Source: Massilia sp. H-1
Lineage (GTDB): Bacteria > Pseudomonadota > Gammaproteobacteria > Burkholderiales > Burkholderiaceae_D
Direction: 5' to 3'
Length of the DNA stretch: 64,000 nt
Assembly (NCBI GenBank): GCA_024703915.1
Contig: CP087969.1
Location: forward strand, 2,480,001 to 2,544,000
Shown: positions 54,543 to 64,000 of the stretch, piece after piece
How the letters are laid out: each line of letters begins with the position of its first letter
Numbering within the stretch: position 1 is the stretch's first letter
Program-made: the position numbers and the translations under genes
Notes under the pieces: generated by a model
What the model saw: the letters and a program-made list of their open reading frames with translations, nothing else
Told to the model about the DNA's origin: nothing
Database searches by the model: none

Positions 54543-55155
54543 ATGAGTAACGAAAAGCAGGTCGATTCAGGCCGACGCGTTTTGCTCGGAGCTACATGCG
54601 TGGCAGGTGGCGCAGTAGGTTTGGGCGCGGCGGGAGCCTTGGTAAGCACCTTCCAGCCGTCGGAAAAGGCGAAAGCCATGCAAGCGCCGGTAGAAGTGGA
54701 CATCGCAGGCATGGCGCCGGGCGAAATGAAAACGGTGGAATGGCGCGGCAAGCCGGTCTGGATCCTGGAAGCGCTCGCCAGAGATGGTTGAGTCGCTCAA
54801 GAAGACCGACAACGCTGTGGCCGACCCGAAATCGGAACGCGCCCCGGACGAACTGACGCCTGAGTACGCACGTAACGAGCACCGCTCGATCAAACCGGAA
54901 TACCTGGTTGCGGTCGGCATCTGCTCGCACCTGGGCTGCTCCCCGACCAGCAAATTCAGCAGTCGCCGCCCAGCCGAACCTGCCGGATGACTGGGCTTAA
55001 GCGGTTTCCTGTGCCCATGCCACGGTTCGACCTTCGACCTGGCTGGCCGTGTATTCAAAAACAAGCCTGCACCGGACAATCTGCAAGTGCCGCGCCACAT
55101 GTTCGTGAGCGACACCCAGCTGGTCATCGGTAAAGACGCGAAAGGCGAGGCATAA
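54543..55155 (+). CDS. petA: Ubiquinol-cytochrome c reductase iron-sulfur subunit (Rieske)
   Basis: 2Fe-2S subunit of the bc1 complex, about 200 residues. Twin-arginine type N-terminus (SGRRVLLGATCVAGGAVGLG) fits Tat export. Cluster ligands CSHLGCSP and CPCHGS are present. GCTTAAGC at 54995 stands where WAGGFLCPCHGS requires GCC GGC. Other breaks at 54773 and 54962. Followed by petB 3 bp later. Confidence 0.95.
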
Positions 55156-55158
55156 ACC

Positions 55159-56572
55159 ATGGCCGCTTTCAAAGAAACCAAACTGCCAGCCGACGCGCCG
55201 GTCGCCGAAAAGGCCTGGCCTGGGTCGATGACCGCTTCCCGCTGACCAAGCTGTGGAACGATCAGTGGGGCAAGTACTACGCCCCGAAGAACTTCAACTT
55301 CTGGTACATCTTCGGCTCGCTCATGATGCTGATCCTGGTACTGCAGATCGTCACCGGCATTTTCCTGACGATGCACTACAAACCGGACGCCAACCTGGCC
55401 TTCTGGCTCGGTCGAATACATCATGCGCGAAGTGCCGTGGGGCTGGCTGGTGCGCTACATGCACTCGACCGGCGCCTCCGCCTTCTTCATCGTGGTCTAC
55501 CTGCACATGACGCGCGGCCTGCTGTACGGCTCGTACCGCAAGCCACGTGAACTGATCTGGCTGTTCGGCTTTGCGATCTTCCTGTGCCTGATGGCGGAAG
55601 CCTTCTTCGGCTACCTGCTGCCTTGGGGCCAGATGTCGTACTGGGGCGCGCAAGTGATCGTCAACCTGTTCGGCGCGATTCCTTTCATCGGTCCTGATCT
55701 GTCGCTGTGGATTCGCGGCGACTACGTCGTGTCCGACGCGACCCTGAACCGCTTCTTCGCCTTCCACGTGATCGCGATCCCGCTGGTTCTGCTGGGCCTG
55801 GTTGCTGCCCACCTGATCGCGCTGCACGAAGTCGGTTCGAACAATCCTGACGGTATCGAAGTCAAGGAAAACCTGGGCCCGGACGGCCATCCGGTCGACG
55901 CGATTCCGTCGCACCCTTACTACTCGGTGCACGATCTGTTCGGCGTGTCGGTATTCCTGCTGATCTTCAGCGCGGTCGTGTTCTTTGCCCCGGAAATGGG
56001 CGGCTACTTCCTGGAGTACAACAACTTCATCCCGGCCGACTCGCTCAAGACCCCGGCGCACATCGCGCCGACCTGGTACTTCACGCCGTTCTACTCGGTG
56101 CTGCGCGCCACCACCGCGGACTTCATGTACGTGCTGATGGGTGCGATCGCCCTGTACGTGGCCTTCATCTGGGTCAAGACCCGTCTGCCATTCCTGGTCA
56201 AAGTGGCCATCATTCGCTTCTCGCTGCTGGTCATCATCGGCATGCTGCCGCAGGTGCTGGATGCGAAGTTCTGGGGTGTGGTTCTGTTCGGTTCGTCGGT
56301 GATGATCATCGCTGCCCTGCCTTGGCTGGACCAGTCGCCGGTCAAGTCGATCCGCTATCGTCCGGACTGGCACAAGTATGTCTACCTGGTGTTTGGCATT
56401 TCGTTCGTGACCCTGGGCTACCTCGGTACCCAGCTCCCCGACCACGATCTTCACCATGCTGTCGCAAGTGTGCACGCTGATTTACTTCGGCTTCTTCATG
56501 CTGATGCCTTGGTGGAGCTCGATGGGCACCTTCAAGCCTGTGCCGAAACGTGTGACGTTCCATCCGCACTAA
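55159..56572 (+). CDS. petB: Cytochrome b of the bc1 complex
   Basis: About 470 residues with eight or more membrane helices. [40 protein letters not shown] (haem His), [40 protein letters not shown] (haem His), the PEWY-type quinol site written [14 protein letters not shown], and the C-terminal [20 protein letters not shown]. Breaks at 55215, 55413 and 56442. The PTWY variant in place of PEWY is readable without a frame break (about 56069). Confidence 0.95.
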
Positions 56573-56606
56573 TCGACGACACCACACAAGCGAAAAAGGA
56601 CATTAC

Positions 56607-57369
56607 ATGAATTTTCCTAAAAAACTGATCGCTATGCTGGCATTGCTGCCAGTGATGGCATTCGCCAGCTCCGGCGGTCACCCGCTGGACCGCGCGCCTG
56701 AGCGCACCAGCATGGCCGCCCTGCAAAACGGCGCCAAGCTGTTCGTCAACCACTGCCTGAACTGCCACGCGGCATCGTCGATGCGTTACAACCGCCTGCG
56801 CGACCTGGGCTTGTCGGAAGACCAGATCAAGAACAATCTGCTGTTCTCGGCTGACAAGGTCGGCGGCATGATGACGACGGCACTGCGTGCGGAAGATGCG
56901 AAAGCATGGTTCGGCGTGGTACCGCCGGACCTGTCCGTGATCGCCCGCGCCAAGGCCTCGTCAGCTTAGCACCGGCGCCGACTATCTGTACACCTACCTG
57001 CGTACCTTCTACAAGGACGAGACCCGTCCGACTGGCTGGAACAACCTGGTGGTACCGAACGTCGCCATGCCACACGTCATGTGGGAACTGCAAGGCGTGC
57101 GCACGGTCAAGATGGTTGAAGAGAAAGATCCGCATGATGCAAGCAAGACCGTGCACAAGTTTGACGGTTTCGAGCAAGTCACGCCGGGCAGCATGAGCAA
57201 GCCGCAATTCGATGAAGCGACCGCCGATCTGGTTGCTTACATGGAATGGATGGCCGAACCGGCCGCCGCCACGCGCAAGAAGCTGGGCGTGTGGGTGATC
57301 TTCCTGATGTCCTTCTTTGCCCTGTTCGCCTGGCTGCTGAGCAAGTCGTACTGGAAAGAAGTTAAGTAA
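56607..57369 (+). CDS. petC: Cytochrome c1
   Basis: About 253 residues. Signal peptide ([18 protein letters not shown]), covalent haem motif CLNCH, the methionine-ligand region [13 protein letters not shown], and a C-terminal membrane anchor ([20 protein letters not shown]). GCTTAGC at 56964 stands for the Ala-Gly of ASSAGTGADYLY. It completes the petABC operon. Confidence 0.95.
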
Positions 57370-57377
57370 GTCATTTC

Positions 57378-57398
57378 ATTGCCCGCTCTGCGGGCAAT
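57378..57398 (+). terminator. Terminator after petC
   Basis: ATTGCCCGC-TCT-GCGGGCAAT, perfect 9-bp stem, followed by CATTTT. It separates petABC from sspA and may be partly leaky, since the order petABC-sspAB is conserved. Confidence 0.8.
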
Positions 57399-57456
57399 CA
57401 TTTTCGGGGTGATCCGCTAGCCGTTTCACCCCCTTTGTTTCTAAGGAACTATAAAA

Positions 57457-58070
57457 ATGATGGTTCTCTACTCCGGCACCACGTGCCCGTTCTCCCAACG
57501 CTGCCGCCTGGTCCTGTTCGAAAAGGGCATGGACTTCGAAGTGCGCGATGTGGACCTGTTCAACAAGCCAGAAGACATCTCGACCATGAATCCGTATGGC
57601 CAGGTGCCGATCCTGGTTGAGCGCGAACTGATCCTGTACGAGTCGAACATCATCAATGAATACATCGACGAGCGCTTCCCGCATCCGCAACTGATGCCTA
57701 AGCCGATCCGCTGATGCGCGCCCGTGCGCGCCTGATGCTGTTCAATTTCGAGAAAGAGCTGTTCGTCCATGTGCACGTGCTCGAGAGCGAGCGCGCCAAG
57801 GCCAACGACAAGAGCCACGACAAGGCACGCGCCGAAATCCGCGACCGCCTGACCACGCTCGCGCCGCTGTTCCTGAAGAACAAGTACATGCTCGGCGACG
57901 AGTTCTCGATGCTGGACGTGGCAGTTGCTCCGCTGCTGTGGCGCCTCGATCACTACGGTATCGAACTGTCGAAGACGGCTGCCCCGCTGATGAAGTACGC
58001 CGAGCGCATCTTCTCGCGCCCTGCCTACATCGAAGCGCTGACGCCATCCGAGAAAGTCATGCGTCGTTAA
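57457..58070 (+). CDS. sspA: Stringent starvation protein A (GST-fold)
   Basis: About 203 residues; binds RNA polymerase and reprogrammes transcription in starvation. MVLYSGTTCPFSQRCRLVLF, KGMDFEVRDVDLFNKPEDIS, NPYGQVPILVERELILYESN, IINEYIDERFPHPQLMP, then ADPLMRARARLMLFNFEKEL. GCCTAAGC at 57696 falls exactly on the conserved MPADP (ATG CCG GCC GAT). Confidence 0.94.
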
Positions 58071-58160
58071 TAGCAGGTCCCGGCGTTCCTGTACGCCAGT
58101 CAGCGCCTGACGGCGAATCGCAGTAGACTGGTGTGCAGGCCGCCATCCACACAGAAGAAC

Positions 58161-58661
58161 ATGTCCGAACTCTCTACCAAGCCCTACATGCTGCGCGCCA
58201 TTTACGAATGGTGCACCGATAGCGGCTTCACGCCCTACCTCGCGGTCAAGGTCGACGCTTAAGCACGACGGTGCCGATGGAATACGTCAAAAAGGGTGAA
58301 ATCGTCCTCAACATCAGCTTTGGCGCCACCTCGGGCCTCAAGATGGACAATGATGCGATTCATTTCCACGCCCGCTTTGGCGGCGTATCATGCGAGATTT
58401 ACGTGCCCGTGCACAACGTACTGGCCATTTACGCCAACGAAAACGGCCAGGGCATGGCATTTGACGTGAACGAGACGGCGGCCGCCACGCCCCGCAGCCA
58501 AGCCGCGCCGGAAGCCCTGCTGGCCAGCGTGCCGTCGCTGGCATCGGTGCCGAGCGCAGTGGCACCGGAAGCGGTGTCCAAGGACAGCGCTGCCTGCCCC
58601 GGACGACAACAACGATCCGCCTAAAAAGGGCGGCCGCCCGACGCTGACGCGTATCAAATAG
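58161..58661 (+). CDS. sspB: ClpXP protease specificity-enhancing factor SspB
   Basis: Delivers ssrA-tagged proteins to ClpXP. About 166 residues: STKPYMLRAIYEWCTDSGFT, PYLAVKVDA, VKKGEIVLNISFGATSGLKM, ARFGGVSCEIYVPVHNVLAI, YANENGQGMAFD, an Ala/Pro linker and the C-terminal ClpX-binding KGGRPTLTRIK (XB motif). Breaks at 58257 (GCTTAAGC) and 58598. Confidence 0.94.
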
Positions 58662-58663
58662 CG

Positions 58664-58669
58664 TATAAT
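58664..58669 (+). promoter_or_regulatory. -10 box of tRNA-Thr
   Basis: TATAAT 20 bp before the tRNA start, inside the tail of the sspB region, followed by the G/C-rich discriminator GGGCC expected at stable-RNA promoters. The -35 is weak. Confidence 0.6.
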
Positions 58670-58689
58670 TTGGGCCTGTAAAAGTTTTC

Positions 58690-58765
<76 letters not shown>

Positions 58766-58781
58766 GCATTCTGTAACATGA

Positions 58782-59440
58782 TCAAAGGCTTACCGCTGCG
58801 GCGCGTAGGCCTTTTTCTGTCCGCTTCCTTCCCTTGCAGCCCGGCCCGGCGCTGCTTCGCCCCGTCAGCCGGCTGGATTCCCGGTACATGACATCGGTGC
58901 GCAACACATACTTGGTGCCCACGACGATCGTGGCGCCCTGATGGCGCAGGCGGTGCGGAAAGACCAGCACCGATCCGGCTTTCGGCGCGATTTTCTCCCA
59001 TGGGAATTCCGTGGCGCCCCCGGTGTAGTCATCGTTCAGATACATGATGAATGTGAGGAAGCTTTCCTCGTGTTCCGAGCGGCGGAAGGTCCCGTCCTGG
59101 TGCCATTTGAAGAACTGCTGCGCCGTATAGCGGTAAAACCGGAAACGCTCGTTCATGCCGCAGGGACGCCAGCCATCGATCTCGGGCGGCAGCCACGGCA
59201 AGGCGCGAACAGGGCGGCCGCCAGGGCCGGATTGTCATACAGGATGCGGTCGTTATTGCGCGCATCTTTGATGATGCGGTCGCCCTCGTCGGTGCTGATG
59301 ACCGCCTCCTCGAATCCGATCTGCTCGGACCGGGCGATAAAGTCGGCGCATTCCTGCGGCAGCAGGAAATTGTCGATCGTGAAGATGCCAGCGCCATAGC
59401 GCGTGATGGCGATGGGTGACGGCGCAATTGCGTCAGTCAT
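58782..59440 (-). CDS. 2-oxoglutarate/Fe(II)-dependent prolyl 4-hydroxylase-like dioxygenase
   Basis: About 219 residues. FTIDNFLLPQECADFIARSE and DRIIKDARNNDRILYDNPAL are typical of P4Hc-type enzymes. The iron-binding HxD is WHQDGTFRRSEHEESFLTFI, LNDDYTGGATEFPWEKIAPK continues the barrel, and the distal His is in RLRHQGATIV; an Arg for 2-oxoglutarate lies 10 residues from it in a less usual TKYVLRTDVMY. The basic tail (GCKGRKRTEKGLRAAAV) runs up to the region just after the convergent tRNA-Thr. A break occurs at 59205. Confidence 0.88.
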
Positions 59441-59596
59441 AATGGGCTTTCGAGATGATGGGTAATGCGTGGCGGTCTTGGCATCAAACCGGCACGGCGC
59501 TACCGGATAGCGCCGCCGCAGTTTTACCAGCCATTGCCGGGGAGTGGTTATTGATTTAACAATACCAAGGACAGGCGTGGCAGTGTGCGTCCCACG

Positions 59597-60023
59597 TCAG
59601 GCAAGCCAGCGATGGGGCGGCTGCGACAGCACGACAGGCGACAGCAATGCACCAGTGAACACCCCCATGGCATTCGCCTCCGGCGTGCTGTCGATGCCCA
59701 AACGCACGCGCACTTGCAGCGCGCCACCGGCCGACAGGCCGTCCGCGCCCTCCCAGGCCGGATCGCCGCGCCGCAGCAGAAAGTCATGCGCGGCGCCTGC
59801 CGCAATGTTCACGGTGCGCGGGAGGTTGGCGCTCCAGCGCACCAGTTTTGCGCTGAGTTCGCGCCACTGGTCGGAGCCGGGCGGCGCCACCAGCAGCGAC
59901 AACATCGTCCATCCCCAGGCATTGTCGCGCGCCCAAAGTTTGACTTCGCGCGCCGGTGTTCATGACCGTCACTTTGAGCGTTTCGCCTTCAATGCTCAGC
60001 CGCAGTTCAAGGTCGATCTCCAT
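59597..60023 (-). CDS. Hypothetical protein next to the DUF4157 gene
   Basis: About 142 residues, probably an all-beta fold (MEIDLELRLSIEGETLKVTV start; NLPRTVNIAAGAAHDFLLRR; LSAGGALQVRVRLGIDSTPE). No signal peptide and no family I recognise; the pattern suggests an immunoglobulin-like or C2-like sandwich. The ATG lies 14 bp after the stop of the DUF4157 gene, so the two are surely co-transcribed. A break at about 59952. Confidence 0.65.
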
Positions 60024-60036
60024 CGCGCCTCCGTGC

Positions 60037-61581
60037 TCACAGCCAGTTGATGACGAGCGTAGGCGACACCGCGATCAGGCGGTCACCATTGCACACGTCG
60101 ATCGCGCGCAAGCGGAAGCTCCAGCTGCCGCGGTCGGCAAACAGGCCGCTCGGATTGTCTTCGCCCAGGAAGCGGTGGCCGAAGGCTTGATTCTGCTTCA
60201 CCCGTGGTATCGACGTACTGATTGCCCGGTCCGCGGTCGAAAGCGGCCCGATGGCCATAGCGCAAGGTGTTGCCATCGTTGCGGTCCTCGATAAAGCGCC
60301 CGGCCGGATGGGCCGCAGGGAAGCCCGCGTGCGGGACCGTGCCATTGCTTAGGCCGCCACCGATGCCGCGCGAAAGGCGGCGTCCCACTGGATGTCCTGG
60401 CGGATTTCGCCGCAGGACGGGAAGATGTGGTTGGCCGGATCGCTCTTGAACGTGGCCGACATGTCCATGTGGGCGGGCCGCAGACCGCCGCCACCGCGCG
60501 CCACGTTGATCGGCCCGGCTGGTGTATAGCGCGGATTGCGCGCCATTTCCACGTGGCCCACGCCTTCCGCGCCGATTTCGCGGAACAGGGGCACGGCCGT
60601 GCGCGGCCCCAGCTTGCCGTCCTGCGTGAGGTTGAAATTGGCTTGCCACAGCACGACGGCATTGACGAAGTCCGCATCCACCACGGTAGGCAGCGGGCTT
60701 ACGCCGATCACGTCGCGCACCATTTCGATCACGGCGGCACTGTCCGGGATGGCCAGCAAGACCCCCTCGTTGAAGGTGATGGCGTCGGCGATTTGCTGCG
60801 GGGTCAGCACCACCGCCACGGCTGCGGGATTGGGGGGCTCCGATCGCCAGATCGCGCTGGATCACGGCCGTGCCGGAGGTGCCATTTTGCTGCAGCACGT
60901 GCGTGAGCTCGTGCGCCAGCAAGCGCTTTCCTTCGTGCGTGCCGGGCGCATACTGGTTGGCGCCAAAGACGAGCTCATTGCCTACTGTATACGCACGCGC
61001 ACCCAGCGCCTGGGACGTTGCTTCGGCCGCCGCACTGGTATGGACGCGCACGCGCGAAAAATCCTGGGAAAAACGCGACTCCATGAAGTCCCGAGTGCTG
61101 GCATCGAGCGCCTGGCCGGTGCTGGCCAGCACGTCGGACACGCTGTGGCAGGGAACCGCCGAGTGCGCCGCGCCGCCCGCGCCCTGCCGCTTGGCCTGGA
61201 CCGGGGTGTGGTCGTGCTTGTGCTGCTTTTTGCAGCTGGCACAGGTACCGCCGCATTCGCAGGCGCGCTGCAGGCGACCCTCGGGCATGCGCATGGTTTG
61301 CTCGGCCACGCGGTCTGCCTCTTGCTCGAAAGCATCACCCGCTTCGCCGACGGTCAGCTTGGTTTGCACGATGGAGGGCGGCTTGTTGAGCGCTGGCACA
61401 CGGCTGAAATCGGTGGGGGAACTGGCTGCCATGGCGCGCGTGGCGATGGCGTGCAATTCGTCCATGTTGCCGCCAAACGCGCGCGCTGCCGGGCGTGGCC
61501 GTCAGTGGTGGGCGTGACAGGCTGACACGGTAGCATGGGACGGCCCGCAGGCCCTTTGATTTCGGGTGCAAACGTGCGCAT
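60037..61581 (-). CDS. DUF4157 (eCIS-core) metallopeptidase-like protein with PG-binding segment
   Basis: About 510 residues after repair. GEAGDAFEQEADRVAEQTMR is the DUF4157 opening; RLQRACECGGTCASCKKQHK is a Cys/His cluster; then AHSAVPCHSVSDVLASTGQA, MESRFSQDFSRVRVHTSAAA, ALGARAYTVGNELVFGANQY and the HExxH metal motif in RLLAHELTHVLQQ. A peptidoglycan-binding-like stretch follows (VLWQANFNLTQDGKLGPRTA) and a C-terminal region of unknown fold (GHRFLGEDNPSGLFADRGSW). No contractile injection genes are nearby. Breaks near 61465, 60838, 60350 and 60200. The true N-terminus is uncertain. Confidence 0.78.
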
Positions 61582-61710
61582 GACGAATCTCCTCTTCTTT
61601 CGATGATCGGAGGCTCTGCAAGTTCAACGGTCCGAGCGAGCCCCGGCAAGGCGAATGACCGCTCCCCGATCATGCGCTTGTCGTGGTCGAAATGCTATAG
61701 TTTTCGACGC

Positions 61711-61926
61711 CTAGCCTGCATCCGGTTTGCGCCAGTTCTGCCACATGGCACGGGGCAACGCATGCCTGGCCGCCGGGCCGGATCGCTGCCCGCCTTTTCG
61801 ACGTAGAAGTGATACAGCTCCGCTACGCCGGTGGTCGTTCACATCGGTGCAGTGCGGGGCCCCGAGCGCGGTGTCAGTGCTCACTTCGATGTGGGGCGTG
61901 GTCGTGCGCCCGGGCAATCTCATCGT
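61711..61926 (-). CDS. Possible small hypothetical protein
   Basis: MRLPGRTTTPHIEVSTDTAL continuing to WRKPDAG-stop, 71 residues. One alternative frame across about 61800 reads AELYHFYVEKAGSD, which looks like real protein, so a frameshift is possible. It has no recognised domain, and its coding status is uncertain. It fills the space between the DUF4157 gene and the PEP-CTERM terminator. Confidence 0.3.
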   Translation of the reverse strand, partial: TMRLPGRTTTPHIEVSTDTALGAPHCTDVNDHRRSGAVSLLRRKGGQRSGPAARHALPRAMWQNWRKPDAG

Positions 61927-61944
61927 CAAGTCATCAACCAGGAA

Positions 61945-61969
61945 TGAAAAGGCCCGCACGCGGCGGGCC
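61945..61969 (-). terminator. Terminator of the PEP-CTERM gene
   Basis: On the minus strand GGCCCGC-CGCGT-GCGGGCC followed by TTTT, 25 bp after the gene's stop. Confidence 0.8.
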
Positions 61970-61993
61970 CTTGCTTGCAGCGGCGACGCTGAC

Positions 61994-62639
61994 TTATTTT
62001 GCCTTGGCAGCGCGGCGGCGTGCTGCGCCCAGACCCAGCAGACCCAGACCCAGCAGCGCGATCGAGGCTGGCTCAGGCACGGCCACCACGACCGGTACTG
62101 CCGTGATCTTGGTGGTGAAGTAGGCTTGGTTGTCGTTCCACGCATGGCCGGACCAGATCCAGGTAGCGTCGGTGCTGATGCCTGGCAGGTTGCCCCAAGG
62201 ACCAACGCCATGGGCGCCCAGATTGCTGACGGCGCTGTAGTTGCCGTTGAAACCGGTCGTGTTGCCGGTCCAGTGGGTGGTATCGGTCGAGAGCTTGGTC
62301 AGACCGTTGGCGAAGGTGTGGCTGTTGCCGGTCAGCGCGAAGTCACCCAGCAGGTTAAGCCGTGCCGCCTTCGTCCCAGGCGAATACGTGCAGGTAGTAG
62401 GAAGTGCCAGCTGTCAGCACGGTGGTGTTGGTGTAAGCGCTGTACCAGTTATTGGCGCTGCCGAACTGGTCGCCCTGCTGGTCGTCGCTGGTCGACAGGT
62501 AGATGACGTAGCCGTTGTCGACGCTCATGACGGACGACAGGGTGGTTTCGTTGCTGACCTGGGCAGCCATGCTTAGGGCCGATGCCAGCATCAGGGTTGC
62601 GCCAACAGCGGCGGTCAGAGCGCGGAGGGATGTTTTCAT
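61994..62639 (-). CDS. PEP-CTERM sorting-domain protein
   Basis: About 213 residues. Signal peptide (MKTSLRALTAAVGATLMLAS, cleaved near SMAAQ), a Thr/Asn/Trp-rich secreted body (SSVMSVDNGYVIYLSTSDDQ; ILTAGTSYYLHVFAWDEGGT-like), and the C-terminal VPEPASIALLGLGLLGLGAA with the RRR cluster, the recognition signal for exosortase. Such proteins are exported and processed in exopolysaccharide-producing Betaproteobacteria. A break at about 62358 (GTTAAGCC). Confidence 0.9.
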
Positions 62640-62962
62640 GTTTCTCTTTTCAAAAGGATTTATTGCGGTTTGCAAGATAAAGCAAACTCCATGCCACAAT
62701 GTTTCCTATGGAAAAAGATGTTCACAATCAATAGTTTAACTGAACGTTATTATTGCGTGCGCATGGGCAATGTAAAGAATTTCGACATAGAAACTGTCAA
62801 TGACATCTCACAATAGCGCCGTGCGCCAGCCAGCGCCGCTCGTTGCCGTTTTCCGCATTTCAGCCCGCAAAATCCGCAGTCCATCGCATTGCGCGTGTGG
62901 TCCGGGGGGCGGGTGGATATAGTTCACTCAACCCAAACGAATCAATCAAAGGAAAGCACATC
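62640..62962. other. Intergenic region between divergent genes
   Basis: About 320 bp, with an AT-rich first half (62645-62810) that contrasts with its surroundings and should hold the promoters of the PEP-CTERM gene and the small membrane protein gene. I see no gene or clear repeat. Confidence 0.6.
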
Positions 62963-63167
62963 ATGAACATCGCAAAAAACATGGAAGTCATCTTCGTCGC
63001 CGCGCTGGCAATCATTTCGACCACCACCTTCGCCACCATGGCATGGCGAGCAGAGCAAGAGCGTCGCGCCGGAAGTCGTCAAGGTTGGCGCGGCACCGGC
63101 CATGACCACGATCACCGTCAGCGCCAAGCGCCTGACCGCGGCTGAAAAAGCCCAGCTGGCCGACTAA
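62963..63167 (+). CDS. Small exported or membrane protein
   Basis: About 67 residues. N-terminal hydrophobic helix (MEVIFVAALAIISTTTFATM) and, after one frameshift near 63055, the tail PEVVKVGAAPAMTTITVSAK, RLTAAEKAQLAD-stop. RBS is AAAGGAAAG. No known family. It lies 31 bp before the GIN-domain gene, so the two are probably co-expressed. Confidence 0.6.
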
Positions 63168-63198
63168 TCGAACACCCCCATCATCAGGAGCGCAGGCA

Positions 63199-63967
63199 AT
63201 GAACAAATTCTTCGGCACGGCAGTCATGGCGGCAACGCTGGCAGTTTCCAACCTCGCGTTCGCGGATGAACAGCTAAGCCAGGGACGTGCCGTCGATGCC
63301 CGCACCGTCAAGGTCAAACAGGGCGGGATCATCGATCTGCGCATCAAGCAAGGTCCGACCGCATCACTGACCATCATTGGCGACAAGGCCATGGTCGAGA
63401 AAGTGAGCGTGGTGCAGGATGGCGATACGATCAAGATCGATACGGCCTCGCGCAACTGGACCTTCAGCGGCAACAACCACGTGGAACTGCGCGCCGAACT
63501 GACCTTGCCGAACCTGAACGAACTGGTGTCGCAGGGCGTGGGCGCGGCCGACATCAAGGGCTTTACCGGCAATGACATCAAGGTGGTGCTCGACGGCGCT
63601 TAAGCGCCGTTACCTTGAACAGCAACTACCGCAATGTCGTCGCGCGCCTCGGTGGCGTGGGCAGCATGCAGCTCAATGCGGCCGATGCCGAGCAGATCGA
63701 CCTGAAACTGGGCGGCGCGGGCGCGATCACGGTCGCGGGCACCAGCAAATTGCTGCGCGCCGACCTTGGCGGCGTGGGCAGCCTCGACGCGAAAAAACTC
63801 ACGGCCGACACCGTCACGCTCGACATGTCCGGCCTGGGCGGCGCAACCGTCTTTGCACGCACGACCGCCAATCTGGAAGCTGAGCGGGCTCGGCTCCGCC
63901 ACCGTGTACGGCAAACCGGCGAACCGCAATTCGGAAGCGCGGCATGGGCAGCGTGTCCTGGCAATAA
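63199..63967 (+). CDS. Secreted DUF2807 (GIN domain) protein
   Basis: About 255 residues: signal peptide (FFGTAVMAATLAVSNLAFA), then a right-handed beta-type repeat: VKVKQGGIIDLRIKQGPTAS, IDTASRNWTFSGNNHVELRA, LGGVGSMQLNAADAEQIDLK, LGGAGAITVAGTSKLLRADL and LGGVGSLDAKKLTADTVTLD, ending ARGMGSVSWQ. These are the typical GIN/adhesin-like repeats. Function unknown. GCTTAAGC at 63598 splits the DGAGAVTL turn. A further break lies near 63882. Confidence 0.85.
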
Positions 63968-64000
63968 ACGCAAGAACAACACCGATCACACGGAAAGCCG

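Noticed and set aside
55351..56475. 374-codon minus-strand open frame opposite petB
   Set aside because: Cytochrome b is unmistakable on the plus strand; the shadow is charged low-complexity text.

Overview
The window looks like a stretch of a GC-rich betaproteobacterial chromosome, most likely Oxalobacteraceae (Massilia/Janthinobacterium type). The evidence is protein-level resemblance, neighbourhoods typical of the group (holin-family/metF/ahcY; dksA near hslVU; petABC-sspAB; rhodanese-grxC-secB-gpsA), a PEP-CTERM protein, and REP-like palindromes. It is mostly housekeeping DNA. I see no prophage, integrase other than XerC, insertion sequence or CRISPR array.

Sequence quality dominates the reading. 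Nearly every long gene, including essential ones (metK, ahcY, hslU, dapF, petABC, gpsA), carries small frameshifts. Many fall on one recurring short string: GCTTAAGC, GCCTAAGC/GCTTAGGC, GCTTAGC, GCTAAGC, GCCTAGGC or GCCAAGGC. Wherever the protein family fixes the true residues, the expected DNA is GCCGGC (Ala-Gly or Pro-Ala codons). I therefore treat these genes as intact in the organism, give each from its true start to its true stop across the breaks, and discuss the pattern as the main finding. It resembles a systematic base-calling error at a modified palindrome.

Layout. 8-7120 (minus): PAS-rich chemotaxis receptor, cca, a GST, an NDUFA9-like reductase, soluble lytic transglycosylase. 7152-12032: 5-formyl-THF cyclo-ligase (plus), then metF, a holin-family membrane protein, ahcY under an SAH riboswitch, a REP-type hairpin, and metK (minus), forming a methyl-cycle neighbourhood. 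12218-14834 (plus): two lipid A acyltransferase-like genes and dapF. 14835-16381 (minus): Sel1-repeat protein. 16752-27348 (plus): two porins, DUF484 protein, xerC, a COG0523 zinc GTPase, a histone H1-like protein, dksA, a duplicated STAS-like protein, hslV, hslU. 27354-28493: an XRE-type regulator bracketed by two related long palindromes.

28498-41787 (minus): a type II secretion operon, gspG-H-I-J-K-L-M-N-D-E-F plus a gspC-like gene, ending in a patatin-Omp85 (PlpD-like) gene. 41913-48565 (minus): amidohydrolase, ThiF/MoeB-type enzyme, CtpA protease, EnvC-like hydrolase activator, gpmA. 48674-51507 (plus): rhodanese, grxC, secB, SH3 protein, gpsA. 51518-54257 (minus): cupin, TIGR02453 protein, HtrA-like protease, mscL. 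54543-58765 (plus): petABC (bc1 complex), sspA, sspB, tRNA-Thr. 58782-62639 (minus): 2OG-Fe oxygenase, a small unknown, a DUF4157 (eCIS-core) metallopeptidase-like protein with a peptidoglycan-binding segment, and a PEP-CTERM protein. 62963-63967 (plus): a small membrane protein and a DUF2807 (GIN) protein.

How the genes fit together: metF, ahcY and metK serve the methionine/SAM cycle, with riboswitch control at ahcY. The gsp genes build a secretion machine whose transcript appears to run into an exported lipase-like protein. slt, envC, ctpA and htrA maintain the envelope.
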